Shown here piece after piece: positions 33,781 through 46,107 of a stretch of DNA of 64,000 nucleotides. The notes under the pieces were generated by a model. That model saw only the letters and a program-made list of their open reading frames with translations, had not been told where the DNA came from and did no database searches. The stretch covers positions 291,147 through 355,146 of the forward strand of contig NW_027459426.1 in the NCBI RefSeq assembly GCF_050624435.1, written 5' to 3'. This stretch comes from Tenrec ecaudatus (Eukaryota; Chordata; Mammalia; Afrosoricida; Tenrecidae). The translations under genes and the position numbers were made by a program. How positions within the stretch are numbered: position 1 is the first letter of the stretch; each line of letters begins with the position of its first letter.

Positions 33781-35886
33781 AAAAATCATACAGAGACTTC
33801 CGGGAAGATGGTGACGGAGTAACACATACCAGAGGGACTCCGCAGAATCCAGCCCAGGAGAGTTCCTCAGAGGGAAATTCAACGCCACTGGATCGCAGGA
33901 GGCACAACATAAAGATAAGTAGGCTCAGATCCACGGGGTTTTGAGGGGCTGGGGGCTTTTGGCTTACTATAGTGGAAGCCGGATGGGGCTCGACCCTAGC
34001 CTAGCCGCTGTGTCTGCCCAAGCCGGGACCATTTGGAGCCTGTAGCAGGGCTTGGCCTCCGCACATCCACAGTTTTCCCCTGCCTGCCTCAGGGCAGGGA
34101 CAGGGCCCTTGAGGCTCCACCGGCAGGGATTGGTGTTCAGCTGCATTGTTGATTCTGTTTGCATCTCTGCACTATATTCCCACGCAGGCTTGGAGGGCTG
34201 CTCCGGGGCTTTTTCAGGGCACAGCCACAGCTTGCAGCGCCACATGGGCTGAGCAGGGACTGAACCCAAACCCCCACAGCTCCATAGGCAGGGATCAAGC
34301 TTCAGCTACACTGCAGTGCCAGTTAACATCTCTGCTCTTTGCACCCCCACTTCTCTGGGGGCTGCTCAGCAGCTTTCTTGTGACTCTTCTTGGGGCTCAG
34401 CTATGGACTGCCACTGGGGCTTGGGGCAGGGAGTGGTCCCTTGCAGGTCCACAGGCAGGGAGTGGGACTCAGCTGCATAGTTGCTTTTCCTTCCCTCGCT
34501 TCCCTGTACCCCGGCACAGTCCGGTCTCACTGTTTAATTTTGCTCCCCCTCTTGTTCCTGAACTGCTCTCTCACACTCCATTGCAGACTTACGGGACACT
34601 CCCATTGCCCTGGGGCATTTGCGCCTGGGCCACACCCAGCTAGGTGAGCTCCACCCTGCATAGATAGCCCAAGGCTAGGGAAAAGGCCTGCTTGCTCTCC
34701 AGGGGATACTCCTCTGACTCCTCACCAGGGAATTCCTGCCTGTGTACCTGGGGACATAAGGCAGCTCAGCCAACACTTATCAATATTCAAACCAATAGCA
34801 GGAACTTCAGCCCAGTCCCTGCAACACTGGGGCAGGCAGCCGACCTGCCATCTGGGGCACTCCCCTGATAGGGAAGCCACAGGAAGATAAAGTGGTAGGT
34901 TAATAACCTAGCAAAATCAGCTGTAGGCAGTTCAAAGAAGCATTCCTATAAGTCTTCCAGAGAGAGACTAGAAAATGGCACCTGGTCCCTCAAAAACAAT
35001 TCAATGCAAACAACCATCAGCCCCAACGACCTCAACAAAAAAACAGGAGAAACAAAAGACAAAGGCAGTAGATGTGCTGAACATAGCAACATACATAGAA
35101 GAAGCAGACATTGAGAAGCCATACAAAGAAACTCTCAGAATGCTGCTTGGAGTCATGCAGGATATGAAGGAAACAATTCAGAAAAAGGATGAAACGATAG
35201 AGGAGATAAAAGCCGTACACCAAAGGGAAATACAGGAGCTTAGGGAGGAAATAACGAAAAACAATAGCAAAATCATGTTCCTTGAGAATCGACTGGAGGA
35301 ATCAGAAAACCGCATCAGTGTCTTGGAGGACAACCAAGCAGACTTTAATAAACGTGAACAAAAATCTAATAAGAGCATCAGAGAAGCCGAAGAAAACCTA
35401 AGAGCTATGTCTGATGCTATGAAGAGGTACAACATTAGAATTATTGGCCTACCGTAGGAAGACACAACAAAGAAGTCATCTGCAACAGTAGCGAGAGAAT
35501 TCCTGGAGGAAAACTTCCCCAGCCTAATGATTGAAAACCAAGCAACCATCCAGGAGGCTGAAAGAACACCAGCACGACGGGACCCCAAGAAGAAATCACT
35601 AAGGCACATAATAGTTAAACTATCCAACTTTGAGGAAAAGGAGAAAATCATGAGAGCAGCTAGGGCAAAAAAAGCAATCACATATAAAGTCACCACATAA
35701 GGATATGTTCAGACCTATCAGCAGAAACTATGAAAAAAAGGAGAGAGTGGAGTAACATATTCCAAAAGTTGAAGGAAAACAACGCAAATCCAAGAATACT
35801 CTACCCAGTCAAATTATCGATTGAGAAGTAAAAGTCTTCCCAGACAAGGAAAAACTCGAAAAATACGTTACAAAAATCATACAGAG
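33781..35886 (+). mobile_element. L1 with 5' UTR and ORF1 only, flanked by a 15-bp duplication
   Basis: AAAAATCATACAGAG at 33,781-33,795 recurs exactly at 35,872-35,886, and the left copy sits in an ATT/AAAAA context matching L1 endonuclease preference. The insert (2,076 bp) opens with ACTTCCGGGAAGATGG, typical of L1 5' ends, followed by a GC-rich UTR. ORF1 starts at 34,975 (MAPGPSKTIQC) with a long coiled coil (residues about 40-140) and then the RRM start YNIRIIGLP. A stop (TAG, 35,455) interrupts it. The same frame continues with REFLEENFP and DPKKKSLRHIIVKLSNF to KAITYKVTT. A one-base loss near 35,697 shifts the frame, and RVEWSNIFQKLK and NPRILYPVKLS lie in another frame. The copy ends within the C-terminal domain, so ORF2 and the L1 3' UTR are absent. 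Confidence 0.88.
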
Positions 35887-36584
35887 TATAGATTTACTCT
35901 GAAACTACAATGGTCACCATACAAAATCAAATGGTGGGCCAAATGCTTGCTATTTATCAAATTATCATCTAATTTAAATACAAGGAGCTCATTGGTAGCT
36001 AATCTTTCATGCCATGAATGCTCAAGTGGGTTTCAAAAAGATCATGGAAAAATGGAATAAAGATGAATGGAATTTATACATGATCATTTTGAAGCCTCTG
36101 CATATCTGTCCCTAATAGATAATGCTAAACAGTGTAGTATCATTATGTTAAACAGAATAATGCAATAAATCTTTTATAATTCCTCAATTATACATCTTAA
36201 AAATCTTTAAGAAACCTGTTCATCTTCCATAAAAACTCAGAAAGAATATTAAGAAATTTACATAGAGTATCTTTCTTGAAGATCTATTAAAATTGGTATT
36301 AATTTATTCTCTAGCTATGGTAAAGAGACCAGTTAGGCTACAGTGTTTCTGTACAATTCATATAGAAACTTGTGAGAGCTGAAAAATAACAAAATGGTTT
36401 AATTTTTCTGGGTCCTGCAAATTTTGCATATTCCAAAAGGTGGTTTCTCATGTTATAGATAAAAATTTAACCTCATTGTACAGTTTTGAGTTTTCTTTCT
36501 TTGAAAGAATGCCAGGTTCCATAGGTTCTGGTATGTGTGTACATGCATGCATGTGTGCCTGGCTTAGTTTTTGATATGCTTCCG
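35887..36584. other. Unassigned AT-rich DNA
   Basis: No gene or named repeat is recognised. Confidence 0.3.
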
Positions 36585-37190
36585 CACTATAATGGTTAAC
36601 ACGGATAGGTGTTCATGGAGAGATTGGAAGATTGTGTCTCCTCAGAGTCTCCAGGGAAGAAAGCCTGGGTGATGCACTTTGAGAAACCAGCCACTGAAAC
36701 CCCTCTGCAACATCCCTGTGCTCTGACACACATGGAGTTTGCAGGAGTTGGTGTGGGTTTGATGGCATCTGTTTGGCCGGTTTCATTTCTAGGGGTGGGG
36801 GAGAATGCTGGTTTCATTTGCTACCCTCAAGGCTGTCAGTTCAACTCCACCAGCAGTTCTGTACAAGAAAAGCGAGCTGGTGGTTCCTGTGTAGATTTTG
36901 AATCTCAGACACCTACATAGGAACACTATGAGTGAGAATTGACGTTGTGGCAGTGAGTTTGCTTTTTGGGGTTAAGGACAATGAAGGTTTGTAGGTGGTC
37001 AAACAGCTTGAACTAGACAGTTCCAATGAGGGTTGACGGGTTAAATTCAGCCTGCATTACTGTGAAGACAGGACTGGAGATCTGTTTCCACAACTTATAC
37101 TCCAGAAACGCTATGGAGCTGTTCTGTTCTATAACACATGAGGTTGCCATGAGATGGAATTAACATGACTTGGCACCTAACAAAAGGGAA
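36585..37190 (+). mobile_element. Three consecutive AfroSINE-type copies, sense
   Basis: Successive copies end near 36,790 (tctgacacacatggagtttg, then ggtttgatggcatctg), 36,960 (aacactatgagtgagaattg, then ggcagtgagttt) and 37,190 (ggttgccatgagatggaatt, then acttggcacctaacaa). Each tail corresponds to the gtcgctatgagtcgga...tcgacggcacctaac end shared by AfroSINEs and the afrotherian RTE. The heads are degenerate. Confidence 0.6.
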
Positions 37191-37965
37191 AACTAAACAT
37201 GATGAAAGCATGTTTATGTCTATGGACACATTGGTTTTATGCTGAAAACATGGCTAAATCAGAAACACAAAAACAATTTTCATTAAGAATCACTGTGCCC
37301 ATAGTGAAAAACATGTAAGCCTACTGAGAATTTGCATATCTAAATTACTTAGTGAAGAAGTCCTACTGCTACAGTAAATATATGGCAGCTCCACGAAATG
37401 TAAGCAGTTGTATCCCACGATGTGGCAATCTGGTCACATTAATTATAGCCTAGAAACCACAAGGAAGAGTTTAAGGTCCTATGGCATCACAGAGTGCACC
37501 AAAGTGCACCTGAGAACAATAAAGCAATGAATAAAACAAGTCTTTTATCAAGAATACTTGGATAAAAGTTTAGAGCAATTAAGTATTCCCATGCAGTGGG
37601 AGATAGAAAATGGTAACTTAATCTTAAATAAGATGACATCTTACTATATATAAGAATTATATATCTGAATGTTACCTTGTATTAGGAATAATTGTGACCC
37701 AATTTTTTTACAATGAGGAGCTAACCTTAGTAGGACACAGTTCCTACACAGTCAAAGCAAACAAATTGAAGAAGAAACAAATGAAATCAATCAAAAGGAT
37801 TAAATGAGTTTACATAATTAGAATTGGGTTCTATGAAACATTGTCTGTATCCACTAGGATAACTGATAAGTGAAAGCTTTAAATACATGTCACTGTGAAA
37901 ATAAATCAAAACAACCAAAAAAGTGCTTACCTTGAAGGCATGTGTCACTAAAAGATAATATTAAT
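37191..37965. other. Unassigned DNA
   Basis: Nothing recognised. Confidence 0.3.
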
Positions 37966-37969
37966 GCAC

Positions 37970-38080
37970 AAAACCAAAACACACTGCCATCGAGTCAATT
38001 CTGACTCATAGTGACCTTATAGGGCAGTGTAGAACTTCCCTCTGGATTTTCAAAACTGAAACTCTTTACAGTTGAAGAAA
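37970..38080 (-). mobile_element. AfroSINE tail fragment, antisense
   Basis: Text aaaacacactgccatcgagt, caattctgactcatagtgac and cttatagggcagtgtagaac is the complement of the AfroSINE tail and remains close to consensus. Confidence 0.8.
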
Positions 38081-39775
38081 AGCTATTCTTTCTCCAGATT
38101 AATACAAAAAAGGACCTGAAAATAAATAAAATATTTGCTGAATTCTGCACATCAAAAGGATGATAAAGGAAACAAAAGTTCCCTATTAATAAAAAGGGTG
38201 GACATTAAATTTGGGCCAGCAATGCTCTATGAGTCACGAGGGAAGATAAGGGGATGATGGCACGGGTGGAACAGCATAGTGATAAAGAGGATGAGCCATT
38301 AACAGAACCAATCTCTGAGCTGAGGTGCTCTTCACACTGCAAGTGGAAAGGTACAGCATCAGCAGAGACAAAACCCAGGAGCTGTATTAGAGATTAAAGT
38401 TTTAGCACCCCAGTTAGTAAAGGGCTGTGGAAGGCAGTACATGCCTAAAGTCCATTTAAAGGGTATCCCCATAGATTAAATCCTCCTCCGCATTATTTCT
38501 GATCATTAATAAATGTTCTCCTTAAATTTTATTTGAGATTGGAGTCCCTCTTGCTGTATAAAACAGAGCACAAGCTAGTTTCTGGTGGGCAGAAATGATT
38601 AAGGAAGCACACGCAGTCAAGATGTTTTAGAGTAAAAAGGAGACCCCGTTTTAAATATAGTTTAAAGAGAATATTTGTTAAATCTTAAGAGACAAAGACA
38701 AAGTAAAGACACAAACAAAGCATCTATCTGGATGAGGGAGGCCACCAACAGGAGGTGGAAATATCTTCCCAGGTTCACAATTGAGATGTGAATTAAAGAG
38801 GTTGTGGGGAAGGCACAGGGCAAAGGAAACTGCCACAAAAGCATGATTGGTTATCAATGAATACATCACAATGACAGATTCTTCCATCCTTTGATAGCAG
38901 GCTTACAAGATGGGTCAAGGGCCTCCTGACCAATGCAGTCAGGCCAAGGCTGATAGGACATGGTTCCTGTCTAGGAGACCCCTGTACTGTCTCCAGTTTG
39001 GTGACCTCCATCAAGGACACACATGCAGGCAATCCTCCAAGAGACACTGCCCCCCCCCCCCCGGGCTGCCTGGAGAGGTTAAAGTAATCCACTCTCCAAA
39101 GCCCTCTGCCCGAGGGTCAGATTACCTACAGCCTTAGTTCCTGGGCAGAAAGCACTCAGTGGAGGTTTACTCTATGCGAGGAATTAAACTGTGCAGGGAT
39201 TAGGGCTGTGACTGCTATGGCAACCTTTTGCAAAGCAAGGTGCTGGGAAGTTAAGCTCTAATACAAACCTCAGTCCTCATGGGGTGACCTGATGACTGCA
39301 AGGCTGGCCTCTTCTTTTGGTAAGGTCACTCTGGGGTCCCTTGCTCTCATGCCTGACACCTGACATGGAGGGAATGGACACCAGACAAGAACCTACCTCC
39401 AATCGGGCCTTTCTGGCTTGAGGGGTGAGGGTGCATGAGGGGTTCTGGGCAGGATAAAGGAGGCAGAGTATTCCCATGTGTGAATGCTCTGTGGCCTGTA
39501 CCCAGCTCAGAAAGGATTTAAATGGAAACGTCCCAGGGGATCCTGGAACTGGGGCCAATAGGATGCGGGAATTGTAACATCCTCAGGAACCAAGACACCA
39601 CTGGGACGTCACCCTGCAGGGGACTCCACGCATGGGATCCACATAGAAACACAGAGACTCACCTACCCTTATGGGAAGCTCACTCTGAAGCTTCTCAGTC
39701 AGAGGAAGTAGGTTCAGCAGGAAATTACATCACCTAGGTAGGGGGTGGGTGGAGTCTGTCCTAAGGGGTGTGACC
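38081..39775. other. Unassigned DNA
   Basis: A C-run sits at 39,051-39,062. The open frames at 38,793-39,092 and 39,277-39,558 (both -) show no family features. An unrecognised retrovirus-like or gene-derived origin is possible but unsupported. Confidence 0.3.
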
Positions 39776-39779
39776 TGGA

Positions 39780-39975
39780 AGAGATGAGGAGGGAGTGGCC
39801 GAAGGTGAGCTTCAGCACCTGGAGTGGCAACTGATTCTTTCTTAGTTGCACAGTCTGGAAGCCCTGCTGAAACCTGTTCATTTTGGGTGACCCTGTCTGC
39901 CTTTGAAACACAACAACACACAAGCCATGACAGGAAGACAAGCTGACAGAAAGTGGTGGGTGGAGAGCAGGCTTC
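39780..39975 (-). mobile_element. RTE-related fragment, antisense
   Basis: Shares ctgttcattttgggtga and acaacacacaagcca with 2,415-2,500 and probably represents the same outer part of an RTE copy. Confidence 0.4.
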
Positions 39976-41600
39976 CCAACTGTGAATATCCCCAAGAGAC
40001 ACTCCCATTGCATGGACTACAGAGACATACCTGACAGCACCTGATGCCATCTGCTCCAATTGACCATGCCTCTCCTGGCACCATGTGACTTTCTCATGAA
40101 CTCCTCCAATCATGCAAGTCAGAGAAGAGGCCTAAGCCTTGTAGACTCAAGAGCCACAATGGAAAGACCCTTCACAAAACTTCATCCTCAGACACTGATT
40201 TCAGGCTCTGCTCCCTATGCTAGACCATCCAGACTCCAGCCTCCTTTTCCCTGGTGCATGCTCAGGTGAGCATATAAATTAGAGATTCCTGAAAATGCTG
40301 CAGTTGTCTTCTGCTCCTCCTCTACCCCTCCCCCTCTGTCTCAATCTCCTCATTGCTAAAGATGTATTCCCCCAATCTGTGGGTTCTGTATTACTCTTTT
40401 GATGCAATCTTGCTGTGTACATAAATGTCTTATTTCCAGGAAGTTCCAGTCATCTAACTGTCCTTCACCAACAGTGTTTCCTTTAATACATTTGTTGTGT
40501 TAATGTCTCTCCCTTCCATTTCTATATTATTGATTGTTTTTTATCAGGAATGGGTGTTGGATATTGCATTATATATTTTCTGCACCTATTAACATGATCA
40601 GAGGGTTCTAATTTTCTCCTGTTTATGTAGTCGGTTACATTAATATGTTTTCTAATGATGAAACATCCTAGCATCCCTGGTAATAATCCCACTCAGTCAA
40701 GGTGAAATATAAGCTCAAAGGCAGGGATAGGCGCTCTGTAACTCAATCCATCCCATTTCCACAAATCTGTACATAAACTGTTAGGGTGTGTGATGTAATC
40801 ATTCTCAATTAATTAGAGTCATGAAATCATCAAATTTGTTACTGTGTTTTTAAAACACCAGTGTAATATATCCCGTTGTAGAGTGTATTTTTAAATGCTT
40901 TTACCCCACATTCTCTGCAGTTGTACAACTGTGTATTAAAGTTTCTCGTGCATGAAAATAAAAAAATAATGTTCTCATGCACATCTACAGTTGTTCAAGA
41001 TTGTCCTTAACTCTTGATTCATCTTGAATTTATATATTTTAAAATCATGATTATATGTTTTCAACAACTGTTCTGAATGATTATTACGTTAATGCTTATT
41101 TAAAAAAATACTCTAACATTTTAGTACTTATTATACTCAGAGCCAGTGTACAATGGAAGTTGCAATTGTTTGGTGTCATTAAGTGAGTTCTGAATTATAG
41201 TTACCCTGTGTACCACAGGAAGAAACACTGACCTGTCCTATACCATCTTCATAATTGTTCATATATTTGAGCCCATGGTTTGAGCCTTTGTCACTCTAAA
41301 AAGTTATCTTCTTTTTGCTGCCCCTCTACTTTACCAAGCACCACTTTTAATACTATTGTATTTACCTTCAGTGTTCAAATACACAAACACACTAAGGTTT
41401 TATGTTTATGAATAAGAACATACATTTAAAAGAACAATAAAATCAGACCTGTCATATGAATTCTAGACTCATAGAACAATAGAGAGCAGAGTAAAAGCTC
41501 CTTAGGCTTTTGTTTTTTTCCCTTACATTTTATAGAACATACTGTTTCATCTTTACCATAGCAGGTAGTGTCCTTATAAACAACAGTCCAAAACTAGACC
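39976..41600. other. Unassigned DNA
   Basis: AT-rich and without recognised genes. An antisense old L1 origin around 40,380-40,700 is possible but not clear enough to call. Confidence 0.3.
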
Positions 41601-41679
41601 GGTGATGTAGTGGTTTATTTTCTCACTCTCAGACATGCATAAGCACCACATGGAAGTTAAAGTATACGCCAGGTGAGGG

Positions 41680-43090
41680 GTCGCGCGGTGACCTGTTTGG
41701 GGTGACCCTGGTGCACACAGCAGCCTGGCTGGGGTGCAAGCGTCCTTCTTCCCCCTCGCCCGCTCCGTCGGCGCCCCTCGTGTGGTGAGATGTGGGAGGA
41801 TGACCCAGGGGCTGGTTCCATCCCCCAGTTTTGGGATTGGTTGGGGTTCCTGGGGAGAATTCCTGTTGGAGAAAGGAGGATCCCAGACTGGGGCTTTGGG
41901 CGTCGGTGTTTCTGATTCATTGCGGGAATTTTGCGTGTCTCCCCCCCTCCATTGTTTCCTTTCACACAGTGGTGCCTCCTCCCTGAGACTCCTAGAATGT
42001 CTTCAGCTCACAGGTGAGCCGTGGGTCTGTTGCTTCTCTCACCACAATGTGAATGCTACTCAGGAAGCCAGTGGCTGCAGCTGGAGCACAAAACGTTTTA
42101 GGGCTTCCTCCTGAGGTTTGCCTAGTCTTGTCCCCTGTGCGGGGTGTCTTCTCCAGGAGTAGTGAAGGGGAGAGGGAGGGGTGAATCTGGTCTGGAAACT
42201 CCCTGGCTCATTCTTGACAGCCGGTAGGGCAGGGAGCGCGCTCACCCTTGAGGGTGTTAAAGTGATATTCCAGGCATTCCCAGGTTGTTGGGGGTAAGTC
42301 CAGGACTGAGACCTCAAGGGAGGTGACCCAGGTTGGTGGCTATCAGTCAACAGTATGGCAGGTGGCAAGTAAAAGGAGAAAGAAACAGGCCAAACTGTAC
42401 AAAGATGGGGGTTCCGTGAGCAGGAACTCAAGCAAAGAGAGGGCCAGTCTTTCTTTGTGAAAGCATATAAGAAGGGCAAGACCCCTCAAGTACGGAAGAT
42501 CCCCCAGTCCCACATACACTCTTCAAAAATTTTGCATGTTGCTTCTTTAATTTTTACAAAACCCTGTTTGTTTGTATTTAACAGTAGAAAGAAGCTGGAG
42601 GAAAGCTTCTTAGTGGAGGACAGACAGCTGGAGAGAAGGTTTCTTTAAGAGAACAGGAGAAAATTGCCATCAATAATGAATTGCTTTTCATGCAGAGAAA
42701 GTAGCCAGTAAAAGACATTCAGGCAATTGAACTGGATCCATATTTCTGCATATTTGTTAGTGTGGGGGAGTGTGAGAGCTGCTCCTGCTTGTTGCCCAGA
42801 GGGAAATTTATGTTTTCTGTTGCCTCTGAAGAAGTTTCTAGTAGCTTGCCCTATGTTTAGATTTATGCTGACTCCATTTTAACTGTGTATTCCCACCTGG
42901 AGTCATTTTATCCTTATTCTAATGATTTCCCTGCGTATGTTGCTTGGTTTGGGGGTTCTTTTTGTTTTGGTTTTGAATCAGCGATTTAGGAAAAGTTCCA
43001 GCTTTAAGGAAGCCATGGCCCAGATCCGGGACCTGAAGGAGGCCGTAGAGTTGCTCAAGGAGATCATCCAAGTGGGGTGTGGCTCTGCCA
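41680..43090 (+). other. GC-rich stretch with splice-like signals and an exon-like frame
   Basis: A CpG-containing block (about 41,680-41,790) is followed by a donor-like CACAG/GTGAGC at about 42,012. An acceptor-like tract tgtttgtatttaacag ends at 42,582, and another ggttttgaatcag ends at about 42,980. The last opens a frame RFRKSSSFKEAMAQIRDLKE and then AVELLKEIIQ, a short amphipathic helix, ending at ATCCAA/GTGGGG. I do not recognise the protein. It could be a real small exon, a relic of a gene, or part of an unclassified retroelement. No full transcript structure can be proven. Confidence 0.3.
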
Positions 43091-43154
43091 GTGAGAGACT
43101 GAGGGGCTGGCCTGGTGTTCCACACCATTCCTTGAAAACGTGCTGGCATGACAA

Positions 43155-43350
43155 GAGGCAGTACTCCCCTGAAAACTCACTGCCAGGGATTCTGACCCAG
43201 AGACCCTTTGCACAGGGTTGGGGTTTCCCACACTGTAACTCTTCAATGGAGTAGAAAGCCTCATCTTTTTCCAGCCAGTGGTTTCTAGCTGATGGCTTTG
43301 TGGTTAGAAGCCTAGCATGCAACCCACCAGACACCAGGACACCTGCTCTT
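43155..43350 (-). mobile_element. AfroSINE (tenrec-type body), antisense
   Basis: The order aaaactcactgccaggga, tgtaactcttcaatggagta, gaaagcctcatctttttcc, gctgatggctttgtggtta and gaagcctagcatgcaaccc is the complement of a full AfroSINE including the tRNA-like head. Confidence 0.75.
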
Positions 43351-43599
43351 TACTGTAGTCTTAATTCTCCACCTCCCAATCTAGCGGGTCGAGAAAAGCT
43401 CATCCCCACGCCACATGAGACTCCCTACAGCTCGCTGGCCAGGGGGATGTTCTGCTCCAGTCCCTGCCTGAGTGTGGAATGTGATTCATGTGCATAGACC
43501 TGCTCTTGTTGATTCCATGATGTTACACTGTACTTTCTAGATCCAGCTCCTGTGTAGAGACCAAAGCCCCCCAGCATGTCTGTGTAGGCTGATAGGCCC

Positions 43600-43755
43600 T
43601 ACTGTCAAAATTGAGGTCAAATTCTAGTCTATTCATTAGCTAATTTCCTTGGGAAAGTCCTTGAGCCTCACTGAGCTCCTAGTGGTTCGTCTCTAAAGTG
43701 GGCCAGATCTTTGTGGGTTAAGCGACTCAGTGCAGGTCTGGCAGGCAGTCAGTGG
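43600..43755 (+). mobile_element. MIR-type SINE
   Basis: The core order is caaattctagtctattcatt, ccttgggaaagtccttgagc, ctcactgagctcctagtggt, tctctaaagtggg. It matches the MIR pattern 'ggcaagt-cttaacctctctgagcctcagtt...aaaatgggg' with normal old divergence. Confidence 0.65.
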
Positions 43756-44289
43756 CTGCTGATGTGATCCGTGCTGCAGAGGCATGCACACACATCCTAA
43801 TGATGCTGGACTGAGTGGAAATGAGGCCATGGGACACTTACAGCTGAGGATGAAAGTCAAGGAAAATTGTTGGGGCCTGTCCTCCCTTTCAAATGCCTCA
43901 GGGACACCGGCATTTGAAAGGACAAGAAGAAGGAGCTAGCACAGGGTAGCCATTCCTGGTGCTAACCAGCCTCCCAGAACTCATCCAGCTTCCTGATGAA
44001 GGCAGGGAACCTTTGGAGGGAGTTGAGCAGAGCAGTGACATGGCCATGGCAGCATGAGGTATATCACTGGGGCTTCAGTGTGGAGCCTGGTGCAGGCACT
44101 TGGAGAAAGGGTGCAGGTGTGGATGCAGGGAGAGGTGTGGGGAGGTTGTTTGGATAGTTCAAGAATGTGGCTGTGGCATAGGGATTGTAGTGGGGGCTGA
44201 TGGGAGATATCAGAGCCATTTGGGGTTAGGGCAGATGGGGGTGGAGGTGGCTGGCAGGACTTGGTAGCATATAAGGTGAAAAAATGATG

Positions 44290-44560
44290 AATTCTTTAAA
44301 ATTTTTTCTTCCTGAGCTGCCCTTTGAGATTATCTGTTCAGCTCTTTAACTTCATCATTTCTTCCATTTGCCTTAGCTACTCTAAGGAATGAGCAATTTC
44401 AATGTCTCTTCTGATATCCACTTTGATTTTTTTCTTGCTTTTCTGTCTTTAATGACCATTTGCTTCCTTCACATATGATGTTCTTAATATCACCGCCCCC
44501 CACATCCCAGCTCATCAGGCCATTAGTGTTCATTCCATTAAGTCTCTTCTTTAAATGTTA
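44290..44560 (-). mobile_element. RTE LINE fragment, antisense
   Basis: Parallel to 62,340-62,530 and 46,460-46,680: gagctgccctttgagatt, tctgttcagctctttaactt, ccttagctactctaagga and tctgtctttaatgacc. This region lies between the endonuclease and reverse-transcriptase domains. Confidence 0.7.
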
Positions 44561-44699
44561 CCTAAATTCAGATTGGATAGCCTCAAAATATTATTTTAGC
44601 TCTTGTAGACTCATTTTAATATTTTTAAGTTTCAAACAATTTACAGAAATTTTATATTAAATCTATAATAGAGTTATATAGTTTATATTTAACACACTT

Positions 44700-45480
44700 G
44701 TATCTTTAGAGTAGTGACTAACTTCTTGACTAATTTTTAATTAATTGAGTTTTAGTTTTTGACATAACATTTCTTTATATATTCTGAATACAAGATTATT
44801 AGGTATCTCATGAATAGTTACTGATGTAGGTTGCCTTTTAAAATTTCTTGATTGTGTCTTTCCAATTACAAGGGACTTTAATTTTGAGGAAGTTCCACTT
44901 ATGTTGAACTTGGGCTGCTTATGTTTAAGATGTCATCATTGCTTAAAATGCAAGATATCTTAAGAAACCATTCCCTAATCCAGGGTCACAAACATTTATG
45001 TATATGATTTCTATTAAGGGTTTTATAGATTTGGCTATTACATTTAGGTCTTAGATCTATTTTGAGTTAGTGTTTGCATATGGTGCAAGGTGGGAGTCAA
45101 AACCCATTCTTTTTTCCTGTATCTAGTTGTTTCGACAGCATTTGCTGAAATCACAGTGACTTCTCTGTGTACTCTTTTTGAGTCAATTAGCTATGGATGT
45201 ATGAGGTTGAATTTTTAGACTCTCAATTATATTCCATCAATATGTCTACCTTTTTGCCACTACTACACAGTCTTAATTACGATAGTTTTTTAGTAAATTT
45301 TCATATCAGGCAATGTGCATTCTCCACCTATATTTTATTGTCTCTCAGGATTATTTTGGCTATACTAAAACTGTCACATGTCCATAAAAATTTTAGAATC
45401 AAAATTATAGAATCAGCTTGTCATTTTCTGGAAAAACAAACCTTGAGAGGAATTAGGTTGAATCTGTAGATGAGTTGTAG
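44700..45480 (-). mobile_element. Old L1M 3' UTR, antisense
   Basis: Landmarks in order are ttctttatatattctgaat, ttaattttgaggaagttcca, aaaccattccctaatccagg, gggttttatagatttggcta, ttagatctattttgagttag, atatggtgcaaggtggg, attatattccatcaatatgt, ggattattttggctat and gttgaatctgtagatgag. These are the well-known antisense L1M 3' UTR words. Confidence 0.85.
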
Positions 45481-45884
45481 AATATTGCCTCTGGATAATA
45501 ATCAGTCTACCAATCCACCAAAACATCAGCTTTGTACCTGGCTCATTTTTTGCTCAGGTCTCAGTTTAAATGTTTAGCCTTCTCACATCTTATTCAAAGT
45601 TCACTCCTCTGCTCCATTATAGTACATTATTTATAAACTTTACATTTTTTACACTCTAAATAGTTTGTCTTGATCTGGAGAGTTTATGCTTCAAGTAAGT
45701 CTTTTATTATAAAGATTCTCTAGGACCAAACACAATGCCTACTAACAATAATTGTTCTTAATTTTTGTCGGCACCAGTCTGTGCTGAGAGTAGGTGAATG
45801 GAGTGTTGTGGAGCGGGAATACTGCAAGAAGTATACTTGAGGGAAGGGGGTTTTCGGCACCCCCATAGAAGCATGCACTTAGTG

Positions 45885-46107
45885 GATGATGGTTCCGGAG
45901 GGGTCCAGTCCCCCAGAGGATCTCTCTGGTGGGAAAGCAACTTTCTGGAGAGGTCTCAGATACACCAACAATTTTTTTCTGGCAAGTCCCAGACTCCTAG
46001 AGCATCATTCTGGTTTGGTCCGGACCCCAAATAGCATCATTCTGGCGGGGTCATGGATCCCTCAGAGCATCATTCCAGCAGGGTCCCAGAACCCCAAAAC
46101 ATCATTT
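45885..46107 (+). repeat. Degenerate minisatellite, 32-33 bp period
   Basis: Clear unit starts AGCATCATTCTGG are at 46,001, 46,033 and 46,066 (AGCATCATTCCAG), with ACATCATTT at 46,099. Each is followed by a G-rich TCTGG..GGGGT and a C-rich cccaga/ggacccc half. Weaker units precede from about 45,917. There is no coding reason for the period. Confidence 0.75.

Noticed and set aside
34146..34643. Open frame of 165 codons on the + strand
   Set aside because: It lies in the GC-rich 5' UTR of the L1 insertion and has no domain features.
35178..35696. Long open frame of 172 codons on the - strand
   Set aside because: It is the antisense of L1 ORF1 at the same place, whose coiled-coil composition keeps the opposite strand open.
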